A stretch of DNA of 54,659 nucleotides from Comamonadaceae bacterium (GTDB lineage: Bacteria; Pseudomonadota; Gammaproteobacteria; Burkholderiales; Burkholderiaceae_C). Where the stretch lies: positions 1 to 54,659 of the forward strand of contig CANBWK010000008.1 of the NCBI GenBank assembly GCA_947373105.1, read 5' to 3'. Numbering within the stretch: position 1 is the first letter of the stretch; every line of letters starts with the position of its first letter. The notes below the pieces were generated by a model. That model saw nothing but the letters and a program-made list of their open reading frames with translations. It made no database searches and was not told where the DNA came from. The position numbers and the translations under genes were made by a program. This document shows, in pieces, positions 38,812-50,229 of the stretch.

Positions 38812-41787
38812 ATGAAACGGATGCTCATTAACGCGACACAGGCTGAAGAACGCCGCCTGGCCATCGTAGACGGACAAAAACTACTCGACTACGAAATTGA
38901 AATTGAAGGCCGCGAACAACGCAAGGGCAACATCTACAAAGCGGTGGTGACCCGTGTAGAACCTTCCTTAGAAGCTTGCTTTGTTGACTACGGCGAAGAC
39001 CGTCACGGCTTTTTGCCCTTCAAAGAAATCTCTCGTCAGTACTTTGCCGAAGGCGTATCGGTCAGCCAGGCCCGCATCAACGATGTGATCCGCGAAGGCC
39101 AGGAACTCATGGTTCAGGTCGAAAAAGAAGAGCGTGGCAACAAGGGGGCAGCCCTCACCACATTCGTCTCTCTCGCTGGACGTTATGTGGTGCTGATGCC
39201 GAACAATCCCCGTGGGGGCGGTGTTAGCCGCCGCATTGAGGGTGATGACCGCGCAGAACTCAAAGAGGCGATGGACCAGCTGGAATACCCCAAGGGCATG
39301 TCCATCATTGCCCGCACCGCAGGCATCGGCCGTTCGGCGCCTGAATTGCAGTGGGACCTGAACTACCTGTTGAAACTGTGGACCGCCATTGACGGCGCAA
39401 CCAAAGGGGGCAAAGGTGCCTTCCTGATTTACCAAGAGTCTTCGTTGGTGATCCGCGCCATTCGCGATTACTTCAACAATGACATTGGCGACATCCTGAT
39501 CGACACTGACGACATCTACGAACAAGCTCAGCAGTTCATGAGCCACGTGATGCCCGAGTTCGCTCCGCGCGTCAAGCGTTACCGCGACGATGCGCCGCTG
39601 TTCAGCCGCTTCCAGATTGAACACCAGATCGAATCGGCCTACGCCCGCACCGTTCAGCTGCCATCGGGCGGCGCCATCGTGATTGACCACACTGAAGCCT
39701 TGGTTTCGGTGGACGTGAACTCGGCCCGCGCCATCAAAGGCGGGGACATCGAAGAAACGGCCACCCGCACCAACCTGGAGGCCGCTGACGAAGTGGCCCG
39801 CCAGATGCGTCTGCGCGACCTGGGCGGTCTGATCGTGATCGACTTCATCGACATGGAAGAGTCGAAAAACCGCCGCGAAGTGGAAAACCGCCTTCGCGAC
39901 GCTTTACGCCAGGACCGTGCTCGCGTGCAGTTTGGCTCCATCAGCAAATTTGGTTTGATGGAAATGAGTCGCCAACGATTGAAGCCAGCTTTGTCTGAAG
40001 GCTCTTCGATTCCTTGCCCACGCTGCGGTGGCTCTGGCCACATTCGGGACACCGAAAGCTCGGCGCTGCAGATCCTGCGCATCATCCAAGAGGAGTCCAT
40101 GAAGGACAACAGCGCCGCTGTGCACGCGCAAGTGCCGGTGGAAGTTGCTTCTTTCTTGTTGAACGAAAAGCGCTCTGAGATCGCCAAAATCGAGTTACAG
40201 CAACGCATCAATGTGCTACTGGTACCCAACAAGTCGATGGAAACACCGCACTACAAACTCGAGCGTTTGAAGCATGACGATCCGCGCTTGGACCACATCG
40301 AAGCCAGCTACAAAATGGCCGAAGTGATGGAAGACGCAACCACCGTGACTCGCCGCTCCCAAGAGCCTACCAACAAGCAAACACCTGTCATCAAAGGCGT
40401 TCTGCCCGACGCACCTGCGCCGATCGCACCGGTCAAGATCGAGGCGCCTAAAGCAGCCAAGCCTGCGGCACCACCCGCCAAGCCTGTGGCCGCTCCTGCT
40501 GCTGGTGGTTTTTTTGGCTGGTTGAAAAACCTCTTTGGTGGTGAGTCAGCCCCAGCCCCTGCAGAAGAACCGGTCAAGGAAGAAAAACGTGAAGGTCGCA
40601 ACTCGCGCGAAAGCCGCGAGGGTCGTGACGGCCGTGGTGGCGAACGAGGCCGTGGACGAAACGGCAACCGACGTGGCGAGCGCCAAGGTGAGCGCAACGA
40701 AGGTGCTCCGGCCGAAGCGCGTGAGCCCCGCGCTCCGCGCGAGGGACGTCGCAACGATCGCTCGGATGAGCGCGGTGCAGAGCGCAGCAATGAACGTCAA
40801 GGCGAGCGTCCTGAGCGTGCTCCACGTGAACGCCGTGATGCCATGGCCACACAAGCTGACGGTGCCCAAACGATCGCGATGGACATTGCGGACAACACCT
40901 TGAGTGAACGCGCACCACGTAATGACCGAGGTGAGGGCCGTGGCGATGGTCGACGCGAACGCGGAGAAGGTCGCCGCGAGCGTGGCGAGGGCCGTGGCGA
41001 ACGCCGCCCATCCGATACGCCGCGCGCAGAAGCTGAAAATGGCGTCCGCTCTGCAGAAACTACTGGCAACGAAATCACGGCCCAAGACGGCCAAGACCCT
41101 TCGATGGAGGGCTCAACCCCAGAACGCCGTGAACGTCGCTCACGCGACCGTTATGGCCGCGATCGCCGTGAACGTCAAACAGAGCAACGCACAGAACCGA
41201 ACGCTGGCGAGGCTGCATTTGTTGCCAATGATGTAGCCAACGTGCCTCCAGAAAATACGGAGTCTGCCTCGGACACCGCCCCACGCTCTTACTTTGACCG
41301 TGCAGCCTCCACAAACGCAGCAACACAGGCAAATCCAATTCAGCCCGTGGCCCCAACGACCGGTCTCTGGACACGCGAACCCACTGTCGCAACATCTGAT
41401 GAGGTGGCGCAGGCTCCAACGTCCCCCCAGGTTGAAGCAGCCGTTACCGTTCCGGTAGTCACTGTTACGGCACCTTCTGCTGCCATTACGGCTGTCGTTG
41501 CAGCGCCGGTTACGGCTGCTGTTGCCGCACCGGCATCCCAAGGTTTGCCTCAGGTTAAAGCCTTCGAATTACCTGTAGATGCATTGAACCAAGTTGCCAA
41601 CAACTCCGGTCTTCAGTGGGTCAACTCCGATCCGGCCAAAATTGCCGCGGTTCAGGCTTTGATTGCTGCTGAGCCCAAGCCGGCTCATGTCCCGCGAGAG
41701 CGCCCCCCCGCTGTGGTGCGCGATGAAGGGCCGTTGATCTTGGTTGAGACCCGCAAAGACCTGAGTGAAATGAAGTTGCCCTTCTAA
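38812..41787 (+). CDS. rne: Ribonuclease E
   Basis: 991 residues. It is the endonuclease that initiates mRNA decay and processes rRNA and tRNA. The N-terminal catalytic half contains an S1 domain (about 35-125), the metal-binding Asp301 (VSVDVNSA) and Asp344 (VIDFIDME), and the zinc-link Cys402/Cys405 (CPRCGGSG). After residue 560 comes an Ala/Pro-rich linker, a short [11 protein letters not shown] amphipathic segment that may contact the membrane, and an Arg/Glu/Gly-rich disordered region at about 590-790, probably for RNA binding. The C-terminus ends LSEMKLPF. The ATG at 38812 has AAGGA 7 nt upstream. Confidence 0.97.
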   Translation: MKRMLINATQAEERRLAIVDGQKLLDYEIEIEGREQRKGNIYKAVVTRVEPSLEACFVDYGEDRHGFLPFKEISRQYFAEGVSVSQARINDVIREGQELMVQVEKEERGNKGAALTTFVSLAGRYVVLMPNNPRGGGVSRRIEGDDRAELKEAMDQLEYPKGMSIIARTAGIGRSAPELQWDLNYLLKLWTAIDGATKGGKGAFLIYQESSLVIRAIRDYFNNDIGDILIDTDDIYEQAQQFMSHVMPEFAPRVKRYRDDAPLFSRFQIEHQIESAYARTVQLPSGGAIVIDHTEALVSVDVNSARAIKGGDIEETATRTNLEAADEVARQMRLRDLGGLIVIDFIDMEESKNRREVENRLRDALRQDRARVQFGSISKFGLMEMSRQRLKPALSEGSSIPCPRCGGSGHIRDTESSALQILRIIQEESMKDNSAAVHAQVPVEVASFLLNEKRSEIAKIELQQRINVLLVPNKSMETPHYKLERLKHDDPRLDHIEASYKMAEVMEDATTVTRRSQEPTNKQTPVIKGVLPDAPAPIAPVKIEAPKAAKPAAPPAKPVAAPAAGGFFGWLKNLFGGESAPAPAEEPVKEEKREGRNSRESREGRDGRGGERGRGRNGNRRGERQGERNEGAPAEAREPRAPREGRRNDRSDERGAERSNERQGERPERAPRERRDAMATQADGAQTIAMDIADNTLSERAPRNDRGEGRGDGRRERGEGRRERGEGRGERRPSDTPRAEAENGVRSAETTGNEITAQDGQDPSMEGSTPERRERRSRDRYGRDRRERQTEQRTEPNAGEAAFVANDVANVPPENTESASDTAPRSYFDRAASTNAATQANPIQPVAPTTGLWTREPTVATSDEVAQAPTSPQVEAAVTVPVVTVTAPSAAITAVVAAPVTAAVAAPASQGLPQVKAFELPVDALNQVANNSGLQWVNSDPAKIAAVQALIAAEPKPAHVPRERPPAVVRDEGPLILVETRKDLSEMKLPF

Positions 41788-41812
41788 GAACTAACGTGCT
41801 TACAAAGCAATC

Positions 41813-41842
41813 AAAAATGCCGGACTTGTCCGGCATTTTTTT
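41813..41842. terminator. Bidirectional intrinsic terminator between rne and hemY
   Basis: ATGCCGGAC (41817-41825) and GTCCGGCAT (41828-41836) form a perfect stem flanked by an A tract on one side and a T tract on the other. It lies 26 bp after the rne stop and 21 bp after the convergent hemY stop, so it can end transcription in both directions. Confidence 0.92.
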
Positions 41843-41862
41843 GTCAACACCCTGTGCAAGTT

Positions 41863-43149
41863 TCAAACCGTTGCGGCGCGTTTCCAAGCGGCTGCTGCGG
41901 CAGCGGCATCATCACGTTGTTCGGCCATTTGGGCCAATGCAGACCAAGCTTGGCGACGAAGTTCGGCATCCTCCAGTTTCTGAGCAGCTTGAGTTAACAA
42001 GGTCTGCGCCTTGCCCCAAAGCTGTCGCTTCATGCAAGCCATACCGGCCAAATACTGCAACGATGCGTCTTGGGGTTGAGCCAATTGTGCGGACTCGATT
42101 CGAGCCAACCACTCGCGCTCAGCAGGGTCTTGTGCATGCCCAAGACTGCGGTCAATCGAGCGCACCAATTTAACTTTTTGAGCAACCGACAAAAGCGTTG
42201 GCATTTTTAAAAACCGCTCCCAAATGGGCAACAACCAAGCACGAGCAACTGCCGCATCGCCCTTCAATGCAAGCCAATGGTTTGCGGCCTGCACCGCCAA
42301 TTCAGGCATGAGACGCTGAGATGCGCCTAGGCTTTGCCACACACGTTGTAATTGAGAAATTTCGTGGGTATGCGCCAATAAATCCATCACTAAGCCCCGC
42401 ACAATGCTGTCTGATGCTGAAGGAGAAAAGGCACGGTGTTTGGCCAATAACAAAGCCGTTTCCAAAGCTTGCGCAGGTTGGTCCGCCAAGCGCGAAGCCT
42501 TTAAACGCAAGCGCATGGCCACCGTTCTGCGGGCAACACCTTGCGGCAATTGGTCCAGCCATGCCAGACTGGCAACGGCATCACGATCGTCCAATGACCA
42601 ACGCGCCGCCCGCAGCAAGCCCCCTTCTTTGAGCGTTTGTCGCACGCCAGTTGTACCGTGCTCAGCCTCATCCAAGGCTTCGTTCAAGTGCTTATGCCGG
42701 TTGGTTTTGTCTTGCAATGCATGCGAAGCTTCGGCAGCCAGGATATGAGCCAGGGTTTTCAAAGAAGTGGCGTGCGCCAAATGACCGCCCGCATTGGCCA
42801 AAGCACGTTCGTAACTGATCACCAATTCGGCTGCTTTGCGTGCGCGTAAAAAACGGCCCGCCATGTAATGCGCTGAAGCGTCGAGCAAAGCACCATGGGC
42901 TGCCCGTTCCTTTTGCAACAAGCGCCAGCGCTGGGCTTGTTGTGGCAACGCCAGCATGGCTGACAAAGCACGCTGTGCCAAATGCATCAACACCAAAATG
43001 GATACCAGCACGAACAACACCAAATTCAAGGACAAATCTATCCGGTAGGGTGGCCAAAACACCATCACGGATCCAGGGTTGCTACCCGCCAGCAATGCTA
43101 CCGCCACAGCCACCGAGAACAACGCAATTAGCCAAAGAGCCACACGCAT
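41863..43149 (-). CDS. hemY: HemY-family membrane protein with TPR repeats
   Basis: 428 residues. Two N-terminal transmembrane helices (about 4-22 and 41-60) bracket the WPPYRIDLSLNLVL loop typical of HemY, and the rest is a helical TPR-like domain facing the cytoplasm or periplasm. HemY is encoded with hemCDX in many proteobacteria but its exact role in tetrapyrrole metabolism is unclear. It should not be confused with the Bacillus protoporphyrinogen oxidase of the same symbol. It starts 5 bp after hemX. Confidence 0.9.
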   Translation of the reverse strand: MRVALWLIALFSVAVAVALLAGSNPGSVMVFWPPYRIDLSLNLVLFVLVSILVLMHLAQRALSAMLALPQQAQRWRLLQKERAAHGALLDASAHYMAGRFLRARKAAELVISYERALANAGGHLAHATSLKTLAHILAAEASHALQDKTNRHKHLNEALDEAEHGTTGVRQTLKEGGLLRAARWSLDDRDAVASLAWLDQLPQGVARRTVAMRLRLKASRLADQPAQALETALLLAKHRAFSPSASDSIVRGLVMDLLAHTHEISQLQRVWQSLGASQRLMPELAVQAANHWLALKGDAAVARAWLLPIWERFLKMPTLLSVAQKVKLVRSIDRSLGHAQDPAEREWLARIESAQLAQPQDASLQYLAGMACMKRQLWGKAQTLLTQAAQKLEDAELRRQAWSALAQMAEQRDDAAAAAAAWKRAATV

Positions 43150-43154
43150 GAGGT

Positions 43155-44180
43155 TTACCTTCCCGCTGCGGCCGTGGCCAACGCAGACAAAGTACCATCC
43201 AAACGGGGCATTTCAACTTTACGCAATTGCGATTGCGATTGTTCGATCAACTGCAAAGCCTGCTGAGACTTGCGCGAGTTCATATCGAAATACTTGCGCA
43301 CCAAAGCAGCGGAGGCTGTCAAATCAACCTGCAAAGATTCGCTTTGACGAGCGAGCAAGCCCATGCGTGCATTAAGCAATTTAAGTTTGAGATTTTCACG
43401 CAAAAAGAACGTTTGATCCGGTGACAGCAATGCAGCCTCGGGAGAATCAATACGACTGACGCGAAGCAAACCACGTACTTCCTGCCAAAATCGATCAACC
43501 CCGACTTGCCACCAATTCGGGTTGACAGGCGACACTGCTGTGCCAGTTGTTTTAAGCGCTGTCGCGGACAAGGGTTGATTGGCCATGGGCAATTCGTCCA
43601 CCAAGGCCACCAATTCATCCAGCTTGATCAACAATCCAGGCAAGTCGGTGACCTGAGACGACTTGACTTGCTCTAGGTCTTTTTCGATGGCCCGTTGCAC
43701 AGGTGTCAAGCGGGGTTGACCGACCCGCTGCACACGCAATTGGGCCGACTTGAGCGCTGCGAGCATGGGCTCTAGACTACCGGTCAATTGTGACTGCTGC
43801 TGCGCCATGCGCACTGCCGCTTCAATGTCAACCACCAGGTTTTCATCACGGGAACGCGAAAGGCTTTGCATCAACTCATCGAGTTGTCCGCGTTGCAAAG
43901 CGACTTCACCCAAGCGAGACTCCACCAAACTTAACCGCGCAGCACTGTCCTTGACCGTCTCTTGGGCTTGTTTAGCCCAGGCTTTCGCCTCCAAAGACTG
44001 CTGTCCGGCATCTGCACTTTGGCGGGCTAATTGTCCTTGAATGCGAGACAGTTTCTCCCATAACAAACCACTGCCCACCAAGCCCGCCAAAGCCAACAGC
44101 GTTGGAATGGCCACCGACCAGCGCCAATGCAAAGCCATGGGGCCGGGTGGATGCTTAGGCGGTGGATTTTGAGAATTCAT
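43155..44180 (-). CDS. hemX: HemX-like membrane protein
   Basis: 341 residues. A Pro-rich cytoplasmic tail, one transmembrane helix (about 22-42) and a long helical, coiled-coil-like region (50-130) are visible. No SAM-binding methylase motif is present, so it is not an active uroporphyrinogen methyltransferase despite the family name often given. The C-terminal half resembles other HemX proteins (FFLRENLKLKLLNARMGLL). Its start overlaps the end of hemD by 26 bp, so the two are coupled. Confidence 0.88.
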   Translation of the reverse strand: MNSQNPPPKHPPGPMALHWRWSVAIPTLLALAGLVGSGLLWEKLSRIQGQLARQSADAGQQSLEAKAWAKQAQETVKDSAARLSLVESRLGEVALQRGQLDELMQSLSRSRDENLVVDIEAAVRMAQQQSQLTGSLEPMLAALKSAQLRVQRVGQPRLTPVQRAIEKDLEQVKSSQVTDLPGLLIKLDELVALVDELPMANQPLSATALKTTGTAVSPVNPNWWQVGVDRFWQEVRGLLRVSRIDSPEAALLSPDQTFFLRENLKLKLLNARMGLLARQSESLQVDLTASAALVRKYFDMNSRKSQQALQLIEQSQSQLRKVEMPRLDGTLSALATAAAGR

Positions 44181-45018
44181 GACAGGATTTTATAGAGGAC
44201 GCGACCGCTTGAAGCGCAGGTTGCGCAATAGCCACATACCCCCACCCGGCCTGCTTTGCATTGTTGGCAATCCGAGGGTGCGTGGCCACCGCTTTGGCCC
44301 CCAACCAGTTCTGGTCAGGCAAGGTATCCTTCAAGTTAAAAATCGCTTCAGAATTGCTAAAAAGCCAAACCGCACCCGTCTCAACCGATTGACGCACGGC
44401 TTGTAATTGCGCTTGGTTCAGCACAGGTGTTTTCCTTTGGTAAGCCGCAATTTGGTCCACCTGTGCGCCTGCCGCTTGCAGTTGGGTCACCAACCAATCG
44501 CGTCCTGAGACTTGACCCTCGGCATCACACCCGCGAACAACCAACACCCGCAAGCCGGAGTGGATTTGACAAGCCACAACCGACCACAAGGCCTCCGAAT
44601 CGAATTGCACCGCATCCAAAGGCGGCGCGTCAATCGCACTGCTGGGCCAACCGACTTTCAGCAAGGCGTCTTGACTGCCGGGTCCCGTGACCCAAGCTCG
44701 CAGCCCACCCCTAGGGAGAGGTCCTGGCGAAACCGGTTTCGCTTGCCAAAAATAACGCACCGCGTTGGCGCTGACAAACATGACCGCCTGGTACTGGTCC
44801 AGGTGTTGCCAAGTTCTGCCCAGAGCTTGCTGATCGGGCGCAGGGCCAATGGCCATCAGGGGCATTGGCTGCGCATCAAAGCCCATGTCATTCAAACCCA
44901 GAATCCAGGCTTGCGCATCTTCTGGCGCCCTCGTGACCCATACCCTGATTTTGGAGGAACAGGCATTCGGCTCCTTTTTTGACAGGCCTTGCTGGTGAAT
45001 GGGGTTATCCATGGGCAC
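44155..45018 (-). CDS. hemD: Uroporphyrinogen-III synthase
   Basis: 287 residues. It closes hydroxymethylbilane into uroporphyrinogen III. The fold is poorly conserved in sequence, but the N-terminal [14 protein letters not shown], the [12 protein letters not shown] stretch, and [13 protein letters not shown] are recognisable HemD features. The GTG at 45018 has GAGG 7 nt upstream, better than the ATG two codons later; both overlap the hemC stop. Position between hemC and hemX supports the call. Confidence 0.9.
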   Translation of the reverse strand: MPMDNPIHQQGLSKKEPNACSSKIRVWVTRAPEDAQAWILGLNDMGFDAQPMPLMAIGPAPDQQALGRTWQHLDQYQAVMFVSANAVRYFWQAKPVSPGPLPRGGLRAWVTGPGSQDALLKVGWPSSAIDAPPLDAVQFDSEALWSVVACQIHSGLRVLVVRGCDAEGQVSGRDWLVTQLQAAGAQVDQIAAYQRKTPVLNQAQLQAVRQSVETGAVWLFSNSEAIFNLKDTLPDQNWLGAKAVATHPRIANNAKQAGWGYVAIAQPALQAVASSIKSCHEFSKSTA

Positions 45019-45937
45019 CCGCTTGCCTCAAACTGTGCGCGACCTGCTCACCCAATTGCTCGGCGCTGGCGTGCTCCGGATTACTCAGAGTTGCTTGGGC
45101 GGTCACCAAGACCCCATCACCGAGGGGATCGCCCCAAGCGGCTTTCAAGGTCAAAACACCCGCCGTCAAAGTTGCATGGGCAGCCAAAGGCATCGAGCAA
45201 CTGCCCCCCATGGCACGGCTGACTGCGCGTTCAGCCGACACGCGTAACCATGTGGACTCGTCCAGGAAAGGTGCCAAGGCATCTCGCAGATCCTGGCGAT
45301 CGGCACGAATTTCAATACCCAGCGCCCCTTGTCCGGCTGCGGGCAGCATGTCGGTTTCATCAAAAATATGGCGAATGCGTTGACTCAAGTTCAAACGCTT
45401 CAATCCTGCCGCCGCCAGCACGATACCGGCGTATTGACCTTCGTCCAGTTTGCGCAGCCGTGTGTCCAGATTACCGCGCAAAGGTTCAATTTTCAAATCA
45501 GGTCGCAAAGCACGCAGTAATACAGTGCGGCGTAAACTCGAGGTGCCAACCACCGCGCCATGAGGCAAATCGGCCAAAGTGGCGTACTGCGACGAGACCC
45601 AAGCATCCCGAGGATCTTCCCGCTCCATCACGCAAGCCAAATCAAAACCTTCTGGTAAATCCATCGGCACATCTTTGAGCGAGTGCACAGCAATATCGGC
45701 ACGGCCTTCTTCTAGGGCCAGCTCCAGCTCTTTGACGAACAAGCCCTTGCCACCCACCTTGCTCAAACTGCGGTCCAGAATTTGGTCACCCTGTGTAGTC
45801 ATGCCCAACAATGTCACGGCATGACCGCGGGCTTGCAACAAGGCTTGTACGTGCTCAGCCTGCCACATCGCCAAACGGCTTTCGCGTGTGGCAATGACAA
45901 TGGAGAGTGGAGAAACTTCAGAAGCAAAAACGTTCAC
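45005..45937 (-). CDS. hemC: Hydroxymethylbilane synthase (porphobilinogen deaminase)
   Basis: 310 residues. It joins four porphobilinogens into hydroxymethylbilane. The dipyrromethane cofactor is attached to Cys247 ([12 protein letters not shown]), and [11 protein letters not shown] and [14 protein letters not shown] are signature segments. The start is GTG at 45937, giving [20 protein letters not shown]. It is divergent from ppc with 85 bp between. It opens the hemC-hemD-hemX-hemY unit, whose members overlap or nearly touch. Confidence 0.97.
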   Translation of the reverse strand: MNVFASEVSPLSIVIATRESRLAMWQAEHVQALLQARGHAVTLLGMTTQGDQILDRSLSKVGGKGLFVKELELALEEGRADIAVHSLKDVPMDLPEGFDLACVMEREDPRDAWVSSQYATLADLPHGAVVGTSSLRRTVLLRALRPDLKIEPLRGNLDTRLRKLDEGQYAGIVLAAAGLKRLNLSQRIRHIFDETDMLPAAGQGALGIEIRADRQDLRDALAPFLDESTWLRVSAERAVSRAMGGSCSMPLAAHATLTAGVLTLKAAWGDPLGDGVLVTAQATLSNPEHASAEQLGEQVAHSLRQAGAHG

Positions 45938-46022
45938 GGCGGTAACTCATTGGTAATTTACAGGGCGTTGTGAATGCTAGCATGGGGACCAGCCATCCAC
46001 CTTCCGTTCCAACACCTAAAAC

Positions 46023-48845
46023 ATGAAACAGGCACTGAAAGAAACCCCAGTTCGTCAATCCCGCGACAACGAGCGGCCTTTGGTCGAAGACATCCGCTTA
46101 CTCGGCCGGATCTTGGGAGACGTGATCCGTGAACAAGAAGGTGCGCCAGCCTTTGAACTGGTTGAAAGCATACGTAAACTTTCGGTATCTTTTCGGCGAG
46201 ATGCCGACCATGAAGCCGACAAGGCCTTGAAGAAATTGCTCAAAAGCCTGAGCGGAGAGCAAGCCGTGAGCGTCATTCGCGCCTTCACTTACTTCAGCCA
46301 TTTGGCCAATCTGGCCGAAGACCGTCACCATATCCGCCGCCGTGCCGTGCACGAACGGGCCGGCCACACGCAAGAGGGCAGCATCGAAGTTGCCCTACAG
46401 CGCTTGCGTTGGGCAGGCATTACCCCCAAAACCATAGCTCTGACCTTGGCTCACAGTCACGTGTCTCCCGTCTTGACCGCTCACCCAACAGAGGTCCAGC
46501 GCCAAAGTATTTTGAGTGCTGAACGGGACATTGCACATCTGTTGACGGCCCGAGACGAAATCAAAGACCGCGCAACCGCGGTCAACTCGGCCAAAGACGC
46601 TCTCAGCCCACGCGAACTGGCTGCCAATGAACAACAGATGCGAGCTCGCGTGATGCAGCTCTGGCAAACCCGCTTGCTGCGGTTTTCCAAATTGACCGTG
46701 GCCGATGAAATTGAAAATGCTTTGATCTATTACGACGCCACATTTTTACGCGAAATTCCTAAAATTTATGCCGAATTAGAGCAGGCTCTGGACAAACAAC
46801 CCGTGGCCACCTTCTTGCGCATGGGTCAATGGATTGGTGGCGACCGCGATGGCAATCCCAACGTTACAGCGGAAACCCTGGAATACGCCTTGCGTCGACA
46901 ATCCGAAGTGGCCTTGCGCCACTACCTGACCGAACTCCATTTTCTGGGTAGCGAGTTGTCTTTATCGGCCATGCTGGTGGACTTTCCGGCCACTATGCAG
47001 GCACTGGCCGAACGTTCGCCCGATACCAGCATCCACCGCATGGACGAGCCTTACCGCCGTGCTTTGACGGGAATGTATGCGCGCCTGGCGGCCAGCTTGA
47101 AAACTCTGACCGGTGGCGATGCAGCTCGACACGCAGTTGCACCGCAAAACCCCTATGCAAATGCGCAAGAATTTCTCATCGATTTACGCACTATCGAACA
47201 ATCTTTGAAAAGCCAGCATGCCCAAGCTTTGGCTGACCAGAGATTGCACCCCCTGATTCGCGCGGTAGAGGTTTTTGGCTTTCATTTGGCCACCGTGGAC
47301 CTGCGACAAAGCTCCGACAAACACGAAGAAGTGGTTACCGAATTACTGGCAACCGCACGAGTTCAAGCCAACTACAGTCAAATGGACGAAGCGGCCAAAC
47401 GCGCACTCCTGATGCAACTGCTCAACGATGCACGCCCACTTCGAGTTCCTGGAGCCAAATATTCAGCGCATACACAAGCCGAGCTGGCGATCTTTGAATC
47501 GGCCAAACGCATGCGCGAGCATTACGGCTCCGAGGCTATCCGTCACTACATCATCAGCCACACCGAAACGGTGAGCGACTTGCTCGAAGTACTCTTGTTG
47601 CAAAAAGAAGTGGGGCTGATGAAAGGCACGCTGGACACTGCCGCCACAAACGACCTCATCGTGGTGCCTCTGTTCGAGACGATTGAAGACTTGGCGCACT
47701 CTGCGACCATCATGCGTGACTTTTACGCCCTGAGCGGTGTGGCCGCGCTGGTGCAGCGATCGGGTGGAGAGCAAGACATCATGCTCGGTTATTCAGACAG
47801 CAACAAAGACGGCGGCATTTTCACGAGCAACTGGGCGCTTTACCGCGCCGAGATAGCCTTGGTGGAACTGTTTGACACACTGCAACGAAGCCATGGCATC
47901 ACTTTGCGACTGTTCCATGGCCGTGGCGGCACTGTCGGCCGCGGCGGCGGCCCCAGCTACGAAGCCATTCTTGCCCAGCCCCCTGGCACAGTGCGTGGTC
48001 AGATTCGACTGACTGAACAAGGCGAAGTGATTGGCTCCAAATACGCCAACCCCGAAATCGGCAGACGCAACTTGGAAACGCTGGTTGCCGCCACACTGGA
48101 GGCCACGCTCCTGCAACCGACCAAACCGGCAACGAAGCAGTTTTTGGAAACGGCAGAAAAACTCTCCCAAGTCAGCATGAACGCCTACCGCGCGCTCGTT
48201 TACGAGACCCCAGGGTTTAACGATTATTTTTTCAGCGCCACACCCATCCGAGAAATAGCCGAGCTGAACATTGGCTCACGCCCCGCATCACGCAAAGCCA
48301 GCCAACAGATAGAAGACCTGCGGGCCATCCCCTGGGGCTTCAGCTGGGGCCAATGCCGCTTGACGCTACCGGGCTGGTACGGTTTTGGTTCGGCGGTGAG
48401 TCAGCTGCTCCACCAGCCCACGCCGGCCGAACGCAAAGCCGCGCTTGCACTGCTGCAAAAGATGTACCGCCAATGGCCATTTTTCCGCACCCTGCTGTCC
48501 AACATGGACATGGTGCTAGCCAAAAGCGACCTGGCCCTGGCATCGCGCTATTCAGAACTGTTCAACAACAGCCGACTGCGCAAAAAAATCTTTACCGCGA
48601 TCGAGGCTGAATGGCACCGCACCGTCGAGGCGTTGGCACAGATCACCGGCGAGAAAAACCGACTCGCCAACAATCCGGCCCTGGCGCGTTCCATCCGCCA
48701 TCGTTTTCCGTACATCGATCCGCTGCACCACCTGCAAGTCGAACTGGTGCGACGTTACCGTGCGGGCTTGGCCGACGAACGCGTGCAACGCGGAATTCAC
48801 ATCAGTATCAACGGGATTGCGGCAGGGTTGCGCAACACGGGTTAA
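46023..48845 (+). CDS. ppc: Phosphoenolpyruvate carboxylase
   Basis: 940 residues. It carboxylates PEP to oxaloacetate, replenishing the TCA cycle (compare gltA and sdh at the start of the window). Catalytic His154 lies in [45 protein letters not shown] and [14 protein letters not shown] are family signatures, and the C-terminus ends with the expected [10 protein letters not shown]. The ATG at 46023 is the only reasonable start. It is monocistronic in appearance. Confidence 0.98.
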   Translation: MKQALKETPVRQSRDNERPLVEDIRLLGRILGDVIREQEGAPAFELVESIRKLSVSFRRDADHEADKALKKLLKSLSGEQAVSVIRAFTYFSHLANLAEDRHHIRRRAVHERAGHTQEGSIEVALQRLRWAGITPKTIALTLAHSHVSPVLTAHPTEVQRQSILSAERDIAHLLTARDEIKDRATAVNSAKDALSPRELAANEQQMRARVMQLWQTRLLRFSKLTVADEIENALIYYDATFLREIPKIYAELEQALDKQPVATFLRMGQWIGGDRDGNPNVTAETLEYALRRQSEVALRHYLTELHFLGSELSLSAMLVDFPATMQALAERSPDTSIHRMDEPYRRALTGMYARLAASLKTLTGGDAARHAVAPQNPYANAQEFLIDLRTIEQSLKSQHAQALADQRLHPLIRAVEVFGFHLATVDLRQSSDKHEEVVTELLATARVQANYSQMDEAAKRALLMQLLNDARPLRVPGAKYSAHTQAELAIFESAKRMREHYGSEAIRHYIISHTETVSDLLEVLLLQKEVGLMKGTLDTAATNDLIVVPLFETIEDLAHSATIMRDFYALSGVAALVQRSGGEQDIMLGYSDSNKDGGIFTSNWALYRAEIALVELFDTLQRSHGITLRLFHGRGGTVGRGGGPSYEAILAQPPGTVRGQIRLTEQGEVIGSKYANPEIGRRNLETLVAATLEATLLQPTKPATKQFLETAEKLSQVSMNAYRALVYETPGFNDYFFSATPIREIAELNIGSRPASRKASQQIEDLRAIPWGFSWGQCRLTLPGWYGFGSAVSQLLHQPTPAERKAALALLQKMYRQWPFFRTLLSNMDMVLAKSDLALASRYSELFNNSRLRKKIFTAIEAEWHRTVEALAQITGEKNRLANNPALARSIRHRFPYIDPLHHLQVELVRRYRAGLADERVQRGIHISINGIAAGLRNTG

Positions 48846-48863
48846 TTCGCATGGTGAGGCACA

Positions 48864-48891
48864 GCTGAAAGCACCATAATTTGATTTCAGC
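48864..48891. repeat. Short inverted repeat between ppc and the NylB-like gene
   Basis: GCTGAAA (48864-48870) and TTTCAGC (48885-48891) are exact reverse complements around a 14-nt AT-rich centre. The centre includes CATAAT, a possible -10 element. It may be a weak hairpin after ppc or an operator for the downstream gene. There is no T tract. Confidence 0.35.
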
Positions 48892-48927
48892 CAAACACAT
48901 GGTTGACCCTCCTGATGAAAGCCCCGC

Positions 48928-50193
48928 ATGTCCCACATTACAGCCGTAACCGCCTTACCCACTTTTCCTGCCGCCAAAGACTGCGATCCTGTTCAGTTAG
49001 GTTGGATGCAAGGCTCGCCGCCACCTGTTGACAAGCGTATTCAGTTTCAGGACACCACCAGCTACCGTTTTCCGCAAGTGCGTTGGAGCTTTGCGCACCA
49101 ACGTCAGTTGGTCCCTACTGTGGTTGTCGCACAGGGTCATGCTCTGCCATTGTCAACATCTGCACATGGCTTGCCGGACATTCAATACACCGCTATGGGC
49201 GGTCAAGGCGGCGGCAACTGGACGAACATGATGGAGGCGACTTACACAGACGCACTGCTGGTCATGCACAAAGGCCATGTGTTGTTTGAACATTACAACG
49301 GCGTCATGACGCCCGCCACCCAGCACATTGCCATGTCGGTGTCCAAGTCTTTCATGGGCATGATGGCCGCATGCCTGGTGGCACAAGGTCAACTGGACGA
49401 GACGCAACGAGTGGGTCATTACGTGCCAGAGTTGGCGGCCAGCGGCTTTGGCGATGCCACGGTGCGGCAAGTCATGGACATGACCACCGGTATTGATTAC
49501 ACCGAAAACTACGCCGATCCTCAGGCTGAAGTTTGGAACCACATGCGTGCTGGCGGGGTCATGCCACGACCCGCGGTATACACAGGGCCAGCACACTTCT
49601 ACGACTACCTGCCCATGGTGCGCAAACTGGGCGAACATGGCGAGAAGTTCACCTACCGGACGGCCAACACCGATGTGCTGGGCTGGATCTTGGCCAGGGT
49701 CACAGGCCAGCGCACCGAGGACATGTTGTCGCAGAAAATTTGGCAACCCATGGGGGCTGAAAAAGACGCCTACTATTCTGTGGACTCCATCGGCACCGCC
49801 TTTACCGGGGGCGGACTCAATACCACACTGCGAGACTTGGCCCGTTTTGGCGAATTGTTGCGCAACCATGGCCGAGTGGGCTCCACCCAGGTCTTGCCCG
49901 AAGCGGCAGTGCGAGACACCTTCGCCGGCGCGGATCCTGCCCGTTTTGCGCAAAATGGCCCGCCCACCCTGCCCGGCTGGAGCTACCGCAACATGTGGTG
50001 GGTGTCGCACAACCCGCATGGCGCCATCATGGCCCGCGGGGTGCACGGTCAGAACATTTACATCGATCCCAAAGCCGACATGGTCATCGCCCGCTACGCC
50101 TCGCACCCGATTGCGGCCAACATCGGCAACGACCCGCACACCCTCCCCGCCTACCATGCCATGGGACTGGCTTTGCTTGGCTCGTACAGTTGA
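48928..50193 (+). CDS. Cytoplasmic beta-lactamase-family serine hydrolase (NylB-like)
   Basis: 421 residues without a signal peptide. The PBP-type motifs are Ser137-x-x-Lys140 (MSVSKSFMG) and Tyr243 in FTYRTANTDVLGW, the arrangement seen in 6-aminohexanoate-dimer hydrolase (NylB) and related class C-like esterases. The N-terminal QLGWMQGSPPPVDKRI and a Trp-rich C-terminal NMWWVSHNPHGAIMARG also resemble that group. The natural substrate is unknown. It differs from the secreted hydrolase at 15818-16936 in size, location and motif spacing. Confidence 0.82.
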   Translation: MSHITAVTALPTFPAAKDCDPVQLGWMQGSPPPVDKRIQFQDTTSYRFPQVRWSFAHQRQLVPTVVVAQGHALPLSTSAHGLPDIQYTAMGGQGGGNWTNMMEATYTDALLVMHKGHVLFEHYNGVMTPATQHIAMSVSKSFMGMMAACLVAQGQLDETQRVGHYVPELAASGFGDATVRQVMDMTTGIDYTENYADPQAEVWNHMRAGGVMPRPAVYTGPAHFYDYLPMVRKLGEHGEKFTYRTANTDVLGWILARVTGQRTEDMLSQKIWQPMGAEKDAYYSVDSIGTAFTGGGLNTTLRDLARFGELLRNHGRVGSTQVLPEAAVRDTFAGADPARFAQNGPPTLPGWSYRNMWWVSHNPHGAIMARGVHGQNIYIDPKADMVIARYASHPIAANIGNDPHTLPAYHAMGLALLGSYS

Positions 50194-50229
50194 GGGCAAA
50201 CGCAGTGATAGTCATCATTTTTTTGTTTT

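Noticed and set aside
40546..41094. Long reverse-strand open frame (182 codons) and others opposite rne
   Set aside because: They are by-products of the Arg/Gly-rich codon pattern of the RNase E C-terminal region; no start signals, and low-complexity translations.
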